The notes under the pieces were generated by a model. It did no database searches and was not told the DNA's origin. It saw nothing but the letters and a program-made list of their open reading frames with translations. Positions 61,486 through 64,000 of a DNA stretch of 64,000 bases are shown in pieces. The stretch covers positions 72,667,687 through 72,731,686 of the forward strand of contig NC_088206.1 in assembly GCF_037126465.1 (NCBI RefSeq), given 5' to 3'. The position numbers and the translations under genes were made by a program. This stretch comes from Ornithodoros turicata. Taxonomy: Eukaryota; Arthropoda; Arachnida; Ixodida; Argasidae. Each line of letters starts with the position of its first letter. Positions within the stretch are counted from its first letter, which is position 1.

Positions 61486-64000
61486 TTCATAAAGCAGAGC
61501 TGACAGCGCATGCCAAAACTGCTTATCGTGATTAGAGGCGAGCATGCGTAACATCGACACTATTCTCATCCGCGTGGGATCCCCATTTGCTGGATCTGCA
61601 ACCGCACTGCTCTTCCATTAATGGTAGTCGAATGTGCAGCGACGCAACGGATGACGTACTTGGACATGCCATATTGGCACCACTGGGTACTCTAAATTGT
61701 GGTGGCTCCATCTTGGGGATGTTGGGAGAAACACTAATGCTCACTCGTAGATGGGAACGTGGATCTCCGCAGAAAGTGCGCGCATTTTATCTGCACGGAT
61801 CTCAAACCGTTCAACTCCCTTTCTCAAACGAGGAAGTTGTGAGTACATAACTGCACCTGTGCACCTCGCTAATTATGATAATCAGGATTATGATAAGTAG
61901 ATCACCTGGGGTTGGGTCCTCTGCAGGCAAGGCGTTCTCCACACGAAGGGATTGAGGACCTGGTGGGCAGGTAGGACTGACGATACTGACTAGACGGCAA
62001 GTTGGCAACTACGCGTAGTTTGCTCATGGGCTCTGGCATCTCTCTCTCCACACCTCCCTGCTATAGCTCCCCCTGGTGTGCACTGGCCACGTGAAAAGAA
62101 TGCAGAAAATTAAAATATGTATTTCATGTAGAAGCACAGAAAACTTTGGGTCACTCTTGTACGTTTGTCACCCAGTTTCTCCAAGTTCAGAATCTAGCAA
62201 GCCTATTTTGAACAGGTCCTTCAAACCAGTGTGATAGCATATTGAAAGTAAAGTCAACATACGCATGAGACACTTTCATGCACGCACATTCATTTCATTA
62301 GAGCTGCGTATGCAGGAATTTTAATTACAGTTTGAGGACAGGTTATAAATACGACACTTATTTGCTTGGTGAAGATACAAATAGATAAATAAATTGTGAG
62401 GCACACCGCTTCTTGATCTGCAAGGTCAGTTTGTTCTTTTTCTACAAAACAGGGAATGACATTATAGCAGACAAGCCATTTAGGAGAGGGAAGAAAATTC
62501 CACACGGAATTTTCTACACGCTTCTTGACTACATGAAAGTCATAGTACTTTTATCACCTACAATGCTTATCTGACTATAGGGGCAGCTCGTCGACACTAA
62601 TCTCCTATAAACTAATTCATACCACGATAAACATATACTCACGTCCACTCATGTTAATTCTAGTTCGAAGCAGTGTAAAAAAGCATGCGATCTCACGCAA
62701 CTACACCACAGCACAACTCAGATAAATCAATGACATTCGCAACACGAGCACAAAGAAATGTGAACACATGCATGTTATTTTGGTCGACTCTAGCCAGCTA
62801 CCGCTTTAGCAGACACGCAGGCAGTGAAACAGAAGAACTGACGCATGAAAACCTCACGACAGCAAATCTGAAATGTCACCACTCTCTTTCCTTCGACGTT
62901 ATATCCGAGCTAATCCTGGTTCTCAAAAAGCTTTCTCAACAATATGAAGCTTACTTGTTGCTACTCCACACGAGACCGACATGAGGCAATGGCGATGACT
63001 CACACCACTCCCGCAAGGGAATCAGGCGATCAGCTGCACGATTCGACGGGCTCCTCACGCTCAGATTTCCTGCAAGCGGTGGTGCCGTTCTAAGTAAATT
63101 ATGCACAGCTTCAAGGATGTCGAATCTTTATCGCGTCCTGTCGGCTGTTGTGATAACAGGTAGGGCTATACATGGGTCTATACTCGCATATGTTGTACGA
63201 CGGCACGCACGGATCTGCGTCATTCGCAGACGACTTCTGTTGCACCCTATCGTCTGCTACGTGCACATAACCACACGAATTGCTGACGTCATGTCAGTGT
63301 TATTTTGCCTTTGTAGGTTGACTTCCGACGCAAGAGCAAACAGCTATGTTTTCTCTGTCGAATATTTCAAGATCATTCCTAACATCCATACCGAATATGA
63401 CAACGGATGATAAAAGCAGTTCAGTTCTTCACCAACTGATCAGTATCTCTGTGTCGTTATACTGCCAAACGAAAAGCAGAACGAGCGGATGACTTACCCA
63501 TGGAGGAAATTTCTGTATTCGTGCTCTGATGTGTATTTGTTGTGAGAGGGCACAAATAAAAACATAATGAAGGAAGTGACGTACAGGGGGATGAGTTTTT
63601 GGCTACATGTGGCTACAGACCAATCACGTGAAAGGCCAACAAAAATATGTCCGACGGGTGGCGCCATGCAGTGTCCGTAGAGCGAAATTCATTTTTGGGC
63701 ACGTTGTGCAACGTTGTGGCATGAAGTGATTATCATAACGAACATAAAGCGTGTTTAATATATACGTGACATAATGAAAAGATATAGGAATTTAGAATTT
63801 AGTCTCGGTATAATGGATGGATGAATACCGTGGCTTTTCTCTTTGTAGCGGGCGGTAGCTTTCGCCACCTAGCCTAGAATTGACACATTACTGAGATTGA
63901 AATTACTTCAGATGATCAGAACTATTCATACTGCCGGTGTTCGCATTGGAAACAACTACATTGTTCCTATGCCACCAATCATTTAGTCAGTCCGTTGTAT
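61486..64000. other. Upstream flank of ZFYVE1, no gene recognised
   Basis: On the minus strand near 61711, CCAAGATGGAGCCACCACAA resembles a YY1/initiator-type promoter motif in the right orientation for ZFYVE1, but no start site can be fixed. One GCAGACGAC at 63226. At 63815-63885, GCGGGCGGTAGCTTTCGCCA looks like part of a retroposon end. The ATG frame at 62685-62984 has no family match. Confidence 0.35.

Overview
The window looks like nuclear DNA of an arthropod, most likely a chelicerate and probably a tick. The evidence is GT-AG introns, animal gene families, dense DNA-transposon debris, tRNA-headed SINEs and retroposon tails ending in AATAAAGTTGTTGTTG. The tick assignment is an inference from the repeat style, not a species match.

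The best-supported gene is a complete ZFYVE1 (DFCP1) orthologue on the minus strand, 60915 to 50748. I could place all 13 coding exons. Every junction is GT-AG and the reading phases join without a break. The product is 778 residues, against about 777 for the human protein. It has N-terminal B-box-like zinc fingers, a P-loop nucleotide-binding domain (GNTGEGKS), a cysteine-rich middle region and two C-terminal FYVE fingers. It would act in PI3P-marked membranes of the ER, in autophagosome initiation and at lipid droplets. A second real gene is only partly present: the first coding exon of a two-pore-domain potassium channel (minus strand, 8094-7944). A weaker candidate first exon sits at 48350-48282, minus strand.

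The rest is mostly mobile DNA. From 4.3 to 36.4 kb there are roughly 27 copies or fragments of a palindromic TA-flanked MITE superfamily (about 250 bp when full length, nearly a complete hairpin). None is seen from 36.4 kb to the right end. Other elements with visible target-site duplications are several hAT-type elements with 8-bp duplications (including one hAT nested in another at 39.8-41.6 kb, carrying a broken BED zinc finger), a MULE-like MITE with an 11-bp duplication at 2.1 kb, a Tc1/mariner-like MITE at 1.3 kb, and a pair of 153-bp CCCAAGCAGC-ended MITEs. SINE copies and a LINE endonuclease remnant also occur.

The most interesting non-gene signals are: (a) copy-specific variants mirrored in both arms of the same MITE hairpin; (b) a 9-mer, GTCGTCTGC/GCAGACGAC, present about 13 times where about 0.5 is expected, including a perfect 36-bp palindrome; (c) several long unassigned hairpins. 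I found no CRISPR array, rRNA, convincing functional tRNA gene, or operon-like system.
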